Both the position numbers and the translations under genes were made by a program. Below are positions 57,973 to 64,000 of a stretch of 64,000 nt of DNA, piece by piece. Positions within the stretch are counted from its first letter, which is position 1. The number at the start of each line of letters is the position of its first letter. This stretch comes from JBGQOJ01 sp052119585 (lineage in GTDB: Bacteria; Pseudomonadota; Alphaproteobacteria; Rhodobacterales; Rhodobacteraceae). The notes under the pieces were generated by a model that saw only the letters and a list, made by a program, of their open reading frames with translations, did no database searches and was not told where the DNA came from. Location: assembly GCF_052119585.1 (NCBI RefSeq), contig NZ_JBGQOJ010000001.1, positions 62,001 through 126,000 on the forward strand, in the 5' to 3' direction.

Positions 57973-58680
57973 CTATAGCCCTGCGGCTGTTCGGCGCACT
58001 GTGTCGATCCGCGCCGCGTTCGGCGGATGCGACCCCAAAAAGCGGTTGCCGGGGTCGGGGATGCGCGCGAAATACTGCGCGCCCCGCACCGGATCATAGC
58101 CCGCCTTATAGGCGATCACCGTGCCAAGGCTGTCCGCCTCAAGCTCGTAATCCTTCGAGAACCGCCGCCCACCGACGGTCGCGCCGATCTGCTGCACGGT
58201 TTCCAGCCCCTGCCCCTCAATCCCCAGCGCGGCCCCCAACAGCGTGCCCAGAACCGCCCCTGTCTGCGCCGACTGCTGCCCGCGCGGGATATGCCCCTCG
58301 ATATGGTGCGAGGCCTCGTGACCAAGGATAAACGCCAGCTCGTCCTGATTTTGCGCCTCGGCGATCAGCGCAAGGGTAAAGGCGATGATCGGGCGGCCCT
58401 GTTTGTCGAGCGTCTGATAGGCGTTCGGTGGTTCGCCGGCGCGGTCATCGACCACGATCTGTAGGTTGCAATCCGTGTTACTGGTCCGCGCGCGGCACTC
58501 GGCCTCTGCCACCGGCTCGACGCGGCTGACCACGGTTGCAAAGTTCCGCGCGGCGGTGTCGGCGTTCAACCGGGTGACAGGCGCGGGGGCCTGCGCCCGT
58601 TGCTGCGGTGCGGGTGCAGGGGCCACAACCTCGACGCATCCCGCCAGACCAAGCACCACCAAAAGACCAATTCCGCGCAT
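57973..58680 (-). CDS. M48 family metalloprotease, lipoprotein
   Basis: A 235-residue protein with a lipoprotein signal (LLVVLGLAGC) and a zinc-protease core. FILGHEASHHIEGHI carries HExxH, and YELEADSLGTVIAYKAGYDP supplies the third ligand Glu, as in BepA/LoiP-type M48 proteases that handle envelope proteins. The tail FLGSHPPNAARIDTV is the usual conserved SHP/R end of the family. I chose the ATG at 58680 over a GTG two codons earlier because GAGG then lies about 5 nt upstream. It is divergent from the 78-residue gene. Confidence 0.9.
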   Translation of the reverse strand: MRGIGLLVVLGLAGCVEVVAPAPAPQQRAQAPAPVTRLNADTAARNFATVVSRVEPVAEAECRARTSNTDCNLQIVVDDRAGEPPNAYQTLDKQGRPIIAFTLALIAEAQNQDELAFILGHEASHHIEGHIPRGQQSAQTGAVLGTLLGAALGIEGQGLETVQQIGATVGGRRFSKDYELEADSLGTVIAYKAGYDPVRGAQYFARIPDPGNRFLGSHPPNAARIDTVRRTAAGL

Positions 58681-58850
58681 ATCCACCTCGTTATTCTGTA
58701 TTCTGTGCCATTCTGGCTTGCGTGAAACTAGCAGACCTTGGCGCGGCCTCCACCCCCCAAATGCACAACACTCACGCGGTTGTGCGGTCCGCCGCCCATC
58801 GGGTGTGACGCGGGGCTTGCATTGCGGTGCGGCTGTCGTAAGCTTGGGTC

Positions 58851-59087
58851 ATGTTTACCATCGAGCATGACTTCGACGCGACCGTGATCACCCTTGTCGA
58901 CGAGGGGGCTGTGCATTTGCAGGAAGACATCACGATCAACGCCTTCGAGGATTGCATCACCGTAGAGCAATTGGACCCCCGCTCAGAGACCGTGCAGAAG
59001 GTTACCCTGTCACTGAACCAGCTGCGCGATCTTTCGGCGGCGCTGGACCTGCCCGAAGGGGTCTACAGACGGCAACCCACCTCCTAG
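58851..59087 (+). CDS. Conserved hypothetical protein, 78 aa
   Basis: A small acidic soluble protein, MFTIEHDFDATVITLVDEGA to RQPTS. It alternates short strands and helices (EDITINAFEDCITVEQLD, LSLNQLRDLSAALDLPEGVY). No family name comes to mind, but coding character is good and it fills its gap exactly. Its stop overlaps the end of the convergent YggU-type gene by 4 nt. The ribosome-binding site is weak. Confidence 0.7.
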   Translation: MFTIEHDFDATVITLVDEGAVHLQEDITINAFEDCITVEQLDPRSETVQKVTLSLNQLRDLSAALDLPEGVYRRQPTS

Positions 59088-59341
59088 CCGTCGATGCGGA
59101 ACACCTTGTCGCGCGATGTGGCGCCACGGATCAGCACCAGCCGCGTTTTGGCCACGCCCAACGCCTTTGACAAAAGCTTTGCCACCGCCGCCGTCGCCTT
59201 GCCGTCCTCGGGCACGGTGGTGACATACACGCGGATCACGCCCCCTTCCTCGACCACCAGATTGCGCGAGGCCTTGGGCGTCACGCGCACGGCGATTTCG
59301 GCGCCGTCCTTTGCCAGATGGGAAAGTGTTGGGTGGGTCAT
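59084..59341 (-). CDS. DUF167 / YggU family protein
   Basis: An 85-residue protein with the DUF167 pattern: IAVRVTPKASRNLVVEEGG, IRVYVTTVPEDGKATAAVAK, LLSKALGVAKTRLVLIRGAT, SRDKVFRI. Structures of the family are known but function is not. I start it at the ATG at 59341 (MTHPTLSHL); a longer frame upstream adds 22 residues of unlikely sequence. It is often a solitary gene in Rhodobacterales. Confidence 0.88.
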   Translation of the reverse strand: MTHPTLSHLAKDGAEIAVRVTPKASRNLVVEEGGVIRVYVTTVPEDGKATAAVAKLLSKALGVAKTRLVLIRGATSRDKVFRIDG

Positions 59342-59417
59342 GGGGTGTTGTGTCTCTTCAGGGCGCGGGATTGCCCGGCAAAGGCTAGCCGGTTCAGGGC
59401 GGGCCAAAAAGGTCTAT

Positions 59418-59447
59418 GCGCTTCGCGCGAGGATATTTTTAGAACCA
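59418..59447. repeat. Candidate Rhodobacterales-type intergenic element
   Basis: GCGC-TTC-GCGC followed by GAGGATATTTTTAGAACCAA lies between the DUF167 and deacetylase genes. From memory, closely similar hairpin-plus-ATATTTTT strings occur at many gene ends in Rhodobacteraceae. Only one copy is in this window, so repetition cannot be shown here. Confidence 0.35.
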
Positions 59448-59520
59448 AGATCGGCAAAGAGATGCTGGTTCGGGGCCGGATGGGCGTTTAGGATCGCCGG
59501 AGGCAGGCAAGGAGAGCGGA

Positions 59521-60624
59521 ATGCGCACAGGGTTTTTCTGGGACGAGCGGTCATTCTGGCATGCGGGCGGCAATTATGCCCTGACCCTGCCGGTGGGCGG
59601 GCTGGTGCAACCGATGTCCGCAGGTGGCCTGCCCGAAAGCCCGGAAACAAAGCGGCGGTTGAAGAACCTGCTGGATGTGACCGGGTTGATCCACGACCTT
59701 CAGGCGCGGTCTGCCCCTGCGGCGACGCTGGACGATCTGGTGCGGGTCCATCCCGCGGCATATCTGCACGCCTTCAAAAAGCTGTCGGATGCGGGCGGCG
59801 GCGAATTGGGGCTGCGCGCGCCATTCGGGCGCGGCGGGTTCGAACTGGCGGCGCTGTCAGCGGGGCTGACCAAGGGCGCGCTGTATTCCGTGCTGAACGG
59901 GGACACGCAGAACGCCTATGCCCTGTCGCGCCCGCCGGGGCATCACTGTCTGCCCGAGATGCCGAACGGGTTCTGCCTGCTGGCCAATATCGCCATAGCG
60001 GTGGAGGCGGCGCTGGCAGAGGGAATGACCGACCGGGTGGCTGTGCTGGACTGGGATGTGCACCACGGCAACGGGACAGAGGCGATTTTCTACGACCGCC
60101 CCGAGGTTCTGACAATTTCCATACATCAGGAATACAATTACCCGCTGGACACCGGCGACGCCGGCGACAGGGGCGCGGATGCGGGGCGCGGCGCGAACAT
60201 GAACATCCCCCTGCCCCCCGGCGGCGGGCACCGGCTGTATTTGCAGGCGATGGAACGTCTGGCCCTGCCGGCACTGACGCGGTTCAGGCCCGATGTGATC
60301 ATCGTCGCCTGCGGCTATGATGCGGCGGCGATTGATCCGCTGGGCCGGATGATGGCCACCGCCGATACCTTTCGCCGGATGACAGAGATGGTGACAGAGG
60401 CGGCGGCAGATCTTTGCGGCGGGCGTCTGGTTCTGGTCCACGAGGGCGGCTATTCCGAGGTTTATGTGCCGTTCTGCGGCCATGCCGTTCTGCAAACGCT
60501 GTCGGGTTCGGCCATCGACGCGCCCGATCCCTTTGCAGAGACCTTTGCCGCGCGGCAACCCCTGGCGCGGTTCGATGCCTTTGCCGAAGGGGTGATCACA
60601 GACCTGGCCGGGTTCTTTTTCTAG
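59521..60624 (+). CDS. Histone-deacetylase-like (class II HDAC / acetylpolyamine amidohydrolase family) protein
   Basis: A 367-residue zinc hydrolase that removes acetyl groups from acetylated amines or lysines; the natural substrate cannot be told from sequence. Active-site motifs are complete: SRPPGHHCLPEMPNGFCLL (tandem His), VLDWDVHHGNGTEAIFY (Asp/His zinc site), SIHQEYNYPLDTG and ACGYDAAAIDPLGRM (second zinc Asp), with a final VHEGGYSEVYVP containing the GGY motif. A GGAGAG site lies just before the ATG at 59521. It is followed 92 nt later by the nitroreductase gene on the same strand. Confidence 0.93.
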   Translation: MRTGFFWDERSFWHAGGNYALTLPVGGLVQPMSAGGLPESPETKRRLKNLLDVTGLIHDLQARSAPAATLDDLVRVHPAAYLHAFKKLSDAGGGELGLRAPFGRGGFELAALSAGLTKGALYSVLNGDTQNAYALSRPPGHHCLPEMPNGFCLLANIAIAVEAALAEGMTDRVAVLDWDVHHGNGTEAIFYDRPEVLTISIHQEYNYPLDTGDAGDRGADAGRGANMNIPLPPGGGHRLYLQAMERLALPALTRFRPDVIIVACGYDAAAIDPLGRMMATADTFRRMTEMVTEAAADLCGGRLVLVHEGGYSEVYVPFCGHAVLQTLSGSAIDAPDPFAETFAARQPLARFDAFAEGVITDLAGFFF

Positions 60625-60716
60625 CCCGGCCTTTGGCCCGCGTCATTCCCAACCGTCAAGACCTTGAAATTCGGGCGGGAATGGCCGACATCGGTGGAAA
60701 CAACAGGAAGATTTGC

Positions 60717-61295
60717 ATGCTTACGCCAAACCCCGCAGCGATGGATTTTTTGCTGACCCGCCGCTCTCGTCCGGCAAAGACGATGACCGGCCCTTATCCT
60801 GACCGCGCGGCGCTGATGCCGATCCTGACCGCAGCCGCCCGCACCCCCGACCACGGCAAACTGGAACCATGGCGCTTTGTCGTGCTGGACCGCGCCGCGC
60901 TTGACCGCCTGGCCGCCCTTGCCGTCGCACGCGGGGCCGCGCTGGGTCTTGACGGCGAAAAAATGGCCAAGGGGCGCGACCAGTTCGCGCAGTCCGGGCT
61001 GGCGGTCGCGGTTGTCTCTTGCCCCAGGCCCTCGGACAAGGTTCCTGCGATTGAGCAGGTCTATTCCGCAGGCGCGGTCTGCCTCGCGATGGTCAATGCG
61101 GCGCTTGCCGCGGGCTGGGGCGCGAACTGGTTGTCCGGCTGGGTCAGCCACGACCGCGCCTTTGTCGAACAGGGGCTGGGGCTGGGCGACCACGAAAGCG
61201 TCGCGGGCTTTATCCATATCGGCACCGAAACCAGCGCCCCGCCGGACCGCCCGCGCCCCGATCTGGACGCGATAACCACATGGGCATCCGAATGA
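60717..61295 (+). CDS. Nitroreductase family protein (YdjA-like)
   Basis: A 192-residue FMN-dependent oxidoreductase of the short YdjA type. The N-terminal FLLTRRSRPAKTM holds the FMN-phosphate-binding arginines. ARTPDHGKLEPWRFVVL and LAAGWGANWLSGW are the family's other conserved stretches. I chose the ATG at 60717 because AGGAAG is 6 nt upstream; MADIGG at 60681 is an alternative. Its stop overlaps the next gene as ATGA, so translation is coupled. The substrate is unknown. Confidence 0.88.
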   Translation: MLTPNPAAMDFLLTRRSRPAKTMTGPYPDRAALMPILTAAARTPDHGKLEPWRFVVLDRAALDRLAALAVARGAALGLDGEKMAKGRDQFAQSGLAVAVVSCPRPSDKVPAIEQVYSAGAVCLAMVNAALAAGWGANWLSGWVSHDRAFVEQGLGLGDHESVAGFIHIGTETSAPPDRPRPDLDAITTWASE

Positions 61296-61993
61296 TCCTT
61301 GGCGATTTCCTGAAGGCGCTGGGGCAGATCACCGACCCGCGCTTTCGCCGTGTGCTGTGGGTTGGGATTGGCCTGACTGTGGCGCTGCTGTTCGGGATCT
61401 ATGCGCTGTTTCTGGGGGCGATCCAGATCTTTGTGCCCGACACGATGACCCTGCCCTGGATCGGGTCCGTCCAATGGGTGCACGAACTGGTGTCGGGCGC
61501 GTCGATCCTGCTGATGATGGGGCTGTCGGTGTTTTTGATGGTCCCTGTCGCCTCGGCGTTCACCGGCCTGTTTCTGGAGGATGTCGCGAAGGCAGTCGAA
61601 GAAAAGCACTATCCCCATCTGCCGCCGGTTCCGCGCATTCCCGTGACCGAGATCGTTCAGGATACACTGGGTTTTTTCGCATTGCTGGTGGTGGTGAACA
61701 TCGCCGCTCTGGTGCTCTACCTGATGTTCGCGCCATTGGCGCCATTCATCTTCTGGGCCGTGAACGGTTTTCTGCTGGGGCGCGAATATTTTCAGCTGGT
61801 CGCGATGCGCCGTCTGGGGCGCGACGGGGCAAAGCGGCTGCGCGACCGCCACAAAGCCCAGATCTGGCTGGCCGGCATTCTTATGGCCCTACCGCTGTCG
61901 GTGCCGCTGTTGAACCTGATCGTGCCGATACTGGGGGCTGCGACCTTTACTCATTTGGTCCAAAGGTTGGCAAAGGATCAAGGCGGTTCATAA
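61292..61993 (+). CDS. EI24 domain (CysZ-like) membrane protein
   Basis: A 233-residue protein with the EI24 start DFLKALGQITDPRFRRVLWV. Helices include IGLTVALLFGIYALFL, ILLMMGLSVFLMVPVASAFT, FALLVVVNIAALVLYLMF and a C-terminal pair ending VPLLNLIVPILGAATFTHLV. The central GLFLEDVAKAVEEKHYPHLP and FLLGREYFQLVAMRRL are typical. CysZ relatives are sulfate transporters; the alphaproteobacterial group is uncharacterised. The ATG at 61292 overlaps the nitroreductase stop (ATGA); an in-frame ATG at 61280 is possible. Its 3' end overlaps the convergent DUF1467 gene by 47 nt. Confidence 0.88.
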   Translation: MILGDFLKALGQITDPRFRRVLWVGIGLTVALLFGIYALFLGAIQIFVPDTMTLPWIGSVQWVHELVSGASILLMMGLSVFLMVPVASAFTGLFLEDVAKAVEEKHYPHLPPVPRIPVTEIVQDTLGFFALLVVVNIAALVLYLMFAPLAPFIFWAVNGFLLGREYFQLVAMRRLGRDGAKRLRDRHKAQIWLAGILMALPLSVPLLNLIVPILGAATFTHLVQRLAKDQGGS

Positions 61994-62240
61994 CGTCGAA
62001 ATCCCGCACCGTGATCACACCCGACAGGATCACGCCACCAAGCAGAACCCAAAGCACGGCGGTGATCATCGTCACCCGCATGGCCACCCGGCGCGGTTTG
62101 AAATCGGACGGCGCAGAGGCATGCGTGCCCGGCTCGACCTTGCCCTCTTGTTGTTGGGTATGGCTGACGAAGGGCAGAACACAGAACAACACCAGAAACC
62201 AAAGCACGGCGAACAGAACGATTGCAGAGGTGATGGACAT
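61947..62240 (-). CDS. DUF1467 family protein
   Basis: A 97-residue protein with two transmembrane segments (ITSAIVLFAVLWFLVLFCVL and MRVTMITAVLWVLLGGVILS) joined by VSHTQQQEGKVEPGTHASAP, the family's conserved loop. Function is unknown. In alphaproteobacteria it commonly follows the methylmalonyl-CoA epimerase gene, as here: its ATG shares one base with that gene's stop (TGATG). Confidence 0.88.
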   Translation of the reverse strand: MSITSAIVLFAVLWFLVLFCVLPFVSHTQQQEGKVEPGTHASAPSDFKPRRVAMRVTMITAVLWVLLGGVILSGVITVRDFDVMNRLDPLPTFGPNE

Positions 62241-62644
62241 CAGACTTGTTCCAGTTCGATCAATGTGCCGTTGAAATCCTTGGGGTGCAGGAACAGAACC
62301 GGCTTGCCGTGGGCACCGATCTTCGGCTCTGCGCCGCCCAGAATGCGCGCGCCCTCGGCCAACAGATGCGCCCGCGCCGCCATGATGTCGTCCACCTCGT
62401 AGCAGATATGGTGAATCCCCCCCGAGGGGTTCTTTTCCAGAAAGCCGTTGATAGGGCTGTTCTCGCCCAGCGGATACAAAAGCTCGATCTTGGTGTTCGG
62501 CAGCTCGATGAAAATCACCGTGACGCCGTGATCTGGCTCGTCCTGCGGTGCGCCGACCTTGGCACCCAGCATGCCGCGGTATTGCGCGGCGGCCGCGTCA
62601 AGGTCGGGAACGGCTATGGCAACGTGGTTGAGACGACCGATCAT
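62240..62644 (-). CDS. mce: Methylmalonyl-CoA epimerase
   Basis: A 134-residue VOC-fold enzyme that interconverts (R)- and (S)-methylmalonyl-CoA, linking propionyl-CoA breakdown to succinyl-CoA. Metal ligands are visible in LNHVAIAVPDLDAAA (His7), SGGIHHICYEVDDI (His) and NGTLIELEQV (final Glu). Length matches the family. The ATG at 62644 has AAAGGAG 7 nt upstream. It is followed directly by the DUF1467 gene. Confidence 0.93.
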   Translation of the reverse strand: MIGRLNHVAIAVPDLDAAAAQYRGMLGAKVGAPQDEPDHGVTVIFIELPNTKIELLYPLGENSPINGFLEKNPSGGIHHICYEVDDIMAARAHLLAEGARILGGAEPKIGAHGKPVLFLHPKDFNGTLIELEQV

Positions 62645-62795
62645 ATCAGGGCTCCTTTGGTCAGGGTTGCCCGCGTTATGTCCTGTCCAAAGGCCCCGTG
62701 CAAGCGGCGCAAAGACGCATGCCCGCAGGGTTGTTAACCCGACATTAGGACTAACGCGGCTTAACTGGGAATCATCGCAACCCAAGGGGGCCGAC

Positions 62796-63515
62796 ATGAC
62801 GGATGATCTTGACCACTACGCACGTGCCAACCAGCCCAGCGCAACGCAGCCTCTGGCGGGGCTGACTGTTCTGGTGGTCGAAGACAGCCGTTTCGCACGC
62901 GAGGCGGTGCGCCTGTTGTGCCTGCGCAGCGGGGCGCGGATCAGGCGGGCCGACTGCCTGCGCTCGGCAGAACTGCATCTGCGGGTCTACCGCCCTGCCG
63001 TCATGGTGATCGACCTGGGCCTGCCCGACGGATCGGGGCTGGACCTGATCCGCGAACTGGCCGGCGCGCGGCCCCGCATCACCACCGTTCTGGCGACCAG
63101 CGGCGACACCGGCGGCGAAGCCGCCGCACTCGCGGCAGGGGCCGACGGGTTTCTTCCCAAACCCCTAGAAAGCCTTGCTGCCTTCCAGCAGATGGTTCTT
63201 GGCACTCTGCCGCTTGACCGTCGCCCGATCGGGCCGCGCGTTCTGTCAAAGGACGAAATCCATCCCGACATGATCGCCTATCTTGATGACATGGCCCATG
63301 TGGTCGATGTGATGACCAACAGTTCCGACGACCGGACGCTGGACTATATCGCGCAGTTTCTGGCGGGTGTCGCGCGCAGCGCGAACGACCGCGATCTGGC
63401 AATTGCCGCCTCGGTACTGGTCAAACACCGCGCGGCGGGCAGACCCTTTCGGTCCGATCTCGCCCGCGTGGCAGGCATGGTGCAGGAACGCCTGGAACAA
63501 CGGGCCGCTGTCTAG
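62796..63515 (+). CDS. Orphan response regulator (receiver domain plus helical C-terminus)
   Basis: A 239-residue protein. Residues about 22-135 form a receiver domain with acidic Glu29/Asp30, phospho-acceptor Asp73 in VIDLGLPDGSG, Ser102 in ATSGD and Lys122 in PKPLE, so it should be phosphorylatable. The C-terminal 90 residues (DMIAYLDDMAHVVDVMTNSS ... LVKHRAAGRPF) are helical and contain no known DNA-binding or enzymatic motif. They may act in protein-protein signalling. The start has AAGGGGG 5 nt upstream. No kinase gene is nearby. Its stop overlaps the convergent GNAT gene. Confidence 0.88.
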   Translation: MTDDLDHYARANQPSATQPLAGLTVLVVEDSRFAREAVRLLCLRSGARIRRADCLRSAELHLRVYRPAVMVIDLGLPDGSGLDLIRELAGARPRITTVLATSGDTGGEAAALAAGADGFLPKPLESLAAFQQMVLGTLPLDRRPIGPRVLSKDEIHPDMIAYLDDMAHVVDVMTNSSDDRTLDYIAQFLAGVARSANDRDLAIAASVLVKHRAAGRPFRSDLARVAGMVQERLEQRAAV

Positions 63516-64000
63516 AACCGCAACGCCGGGTCATCACAAACCCTGACCAGCGCCGTCAAATCGGACAGACGTTCGGACTGCCGCCCATCAGCATCGAAAT
63601 TGGACGGCGCCAACCAAGCCTCGAACGCCTCTTTCAACGCTGGCCATTCCGCATCGATCGCCGCGAACCAGGCCGTATCCCGGTTATGGCCTTTGACTAC
63701 CGCCGCCTGCCTGAAAACCCCCTCGAAACTGAAGCCAAACCGCTCCGCCGCGCGGCGCGACCCCAGGTTCAGCGCATTGCACTTCCACTCGAACCGACGA
63801 TAACCGGCATCGAACGCCCAGGCCATCATCAGATAGATCGCCTCGGTCGCGGCACGGGTCCGCTGCAATTCGGGGGAAAAGTTGATGTGCCCGACTTCGA
63901 TGGAACCGGCCTCGGGCGTGATCCGAAGATAGCTGGCAACGCCGGACCAATGGCCGGTCTCCAGATTTTGGACGGCATAGAACAGCGGGTCCTGTCCTTC
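63512..64000 (-). CDS. GNAT family N-acetyltransferase, C-terminal part (cut by window edge)
   Basis: The frame is open to the right edge, where it reads EGQDPLFYAVQNLETGHWSG, then VASYLRITPEAGSIEVGHIN. Downstream are QRTRAATEAIYLMMAWAFDA, RFEWKCNALNLGSRRAAERF and GFSFEGVFRQAAVVKGHNRD. This is the pattern of the RimJ/RimL-like acetyltransferases, with the acetyl-CoA loop here as QRTRAATEA and the conserved N-x-x-S-x-x-x-A-E-R-x-G-F motif. About 162 residues are present; the N-terminus is missing. Substrate unknown. Confidence 0.88.
   Translation of the reverse strand, partial: EGQDPLFYAVQNLETGHWSGVASYLRITPEAGSIEVGHINFSPELQRTRAATEAIYLMMAWAFDAGYRRFEWKCNALNLGSRRAAERFGFSFEGVFRQAAVVKGHNRDTAWFAAIDAEWPALKEAFEAWLAPSNFDADGRQSERLSDLTALVRVCDDPALRF

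Overview
The window reads as chromosomal DNA of a GC-rich alphaproteobacterium, most likely a Rhodobacteraceae/Rhodobacterales member. The evidence is a GcrA cell-cycle regulator, a DUF1467 gene beside a methylmalonyl-CoA epimerase, an EI24-type membrane protein, RimO, and many short overlapping genes with GTG or TTG starts. No rRNA, tRNA, IS element, prophage or CRISPR array was recognised. Taxonomy is inferred from gene content only.

Left edge (1-1120): a truncated ABC-2 type permease on the minus strand is divergent from gcrA, which ends in a strong terminator.

Central accessory block (1174-54736, all minus strand, read right to left): a FadL-like porin, a POTRA-less BamA/TamA-family barrel, a 366-bp regulatory gap, a TolC-like outer-membrane lipoprotein, and then one uninterrupted 39.7-kb gene for a 13,228-residue protein (62% of the window). 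The giant carries an N-terminal EPLEDRILLS motif (a LEPR-XLL-type sorting signal) and a DUF4347 domain. After these come long beta-rich repeat arrays, an Ala-rich helical insert, a central RTX block and a large C-terminal RTX region. Downstream follow a DUF3467 protein, a GAF-like/HlyD fusion, a PqqD-like/M50-peptidase/HlyD fusion, a shortened SecA-like ATPase, a small periplasmic HlyD-type adaptor and an AsmA-family protein. The four genes from the GAF/HlyD fusion to the small adaptor overlap end to start. No HlyB-type ABC exporter ATPase is present. The most economical reading is a dedicated export and surface-assembly system for the giant protein, in which a SecA-like motor and an intramembrane-protease/adaptor fusion replace the usual type I ATPase. 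This is inference, but the gene set is coherent and is the most interesting content of the window.

Right part (54968-64000) is ordinary housekeeping. It holds rimO, an AT-richer islet with two tiny overlapping genes between two terminators, a small membrane protein, a YigZ-type protein with an M48 lipoprotein protease, a conserved 78-residue protein, a YggU/DUF167 protein, an HDAC-like deacetylase, a nitroreductase coupled to an EI24 protein, the DUF1467/epimerase pair, an orphan receiver-domain protein and a truncated GNAT acetyltransferase.
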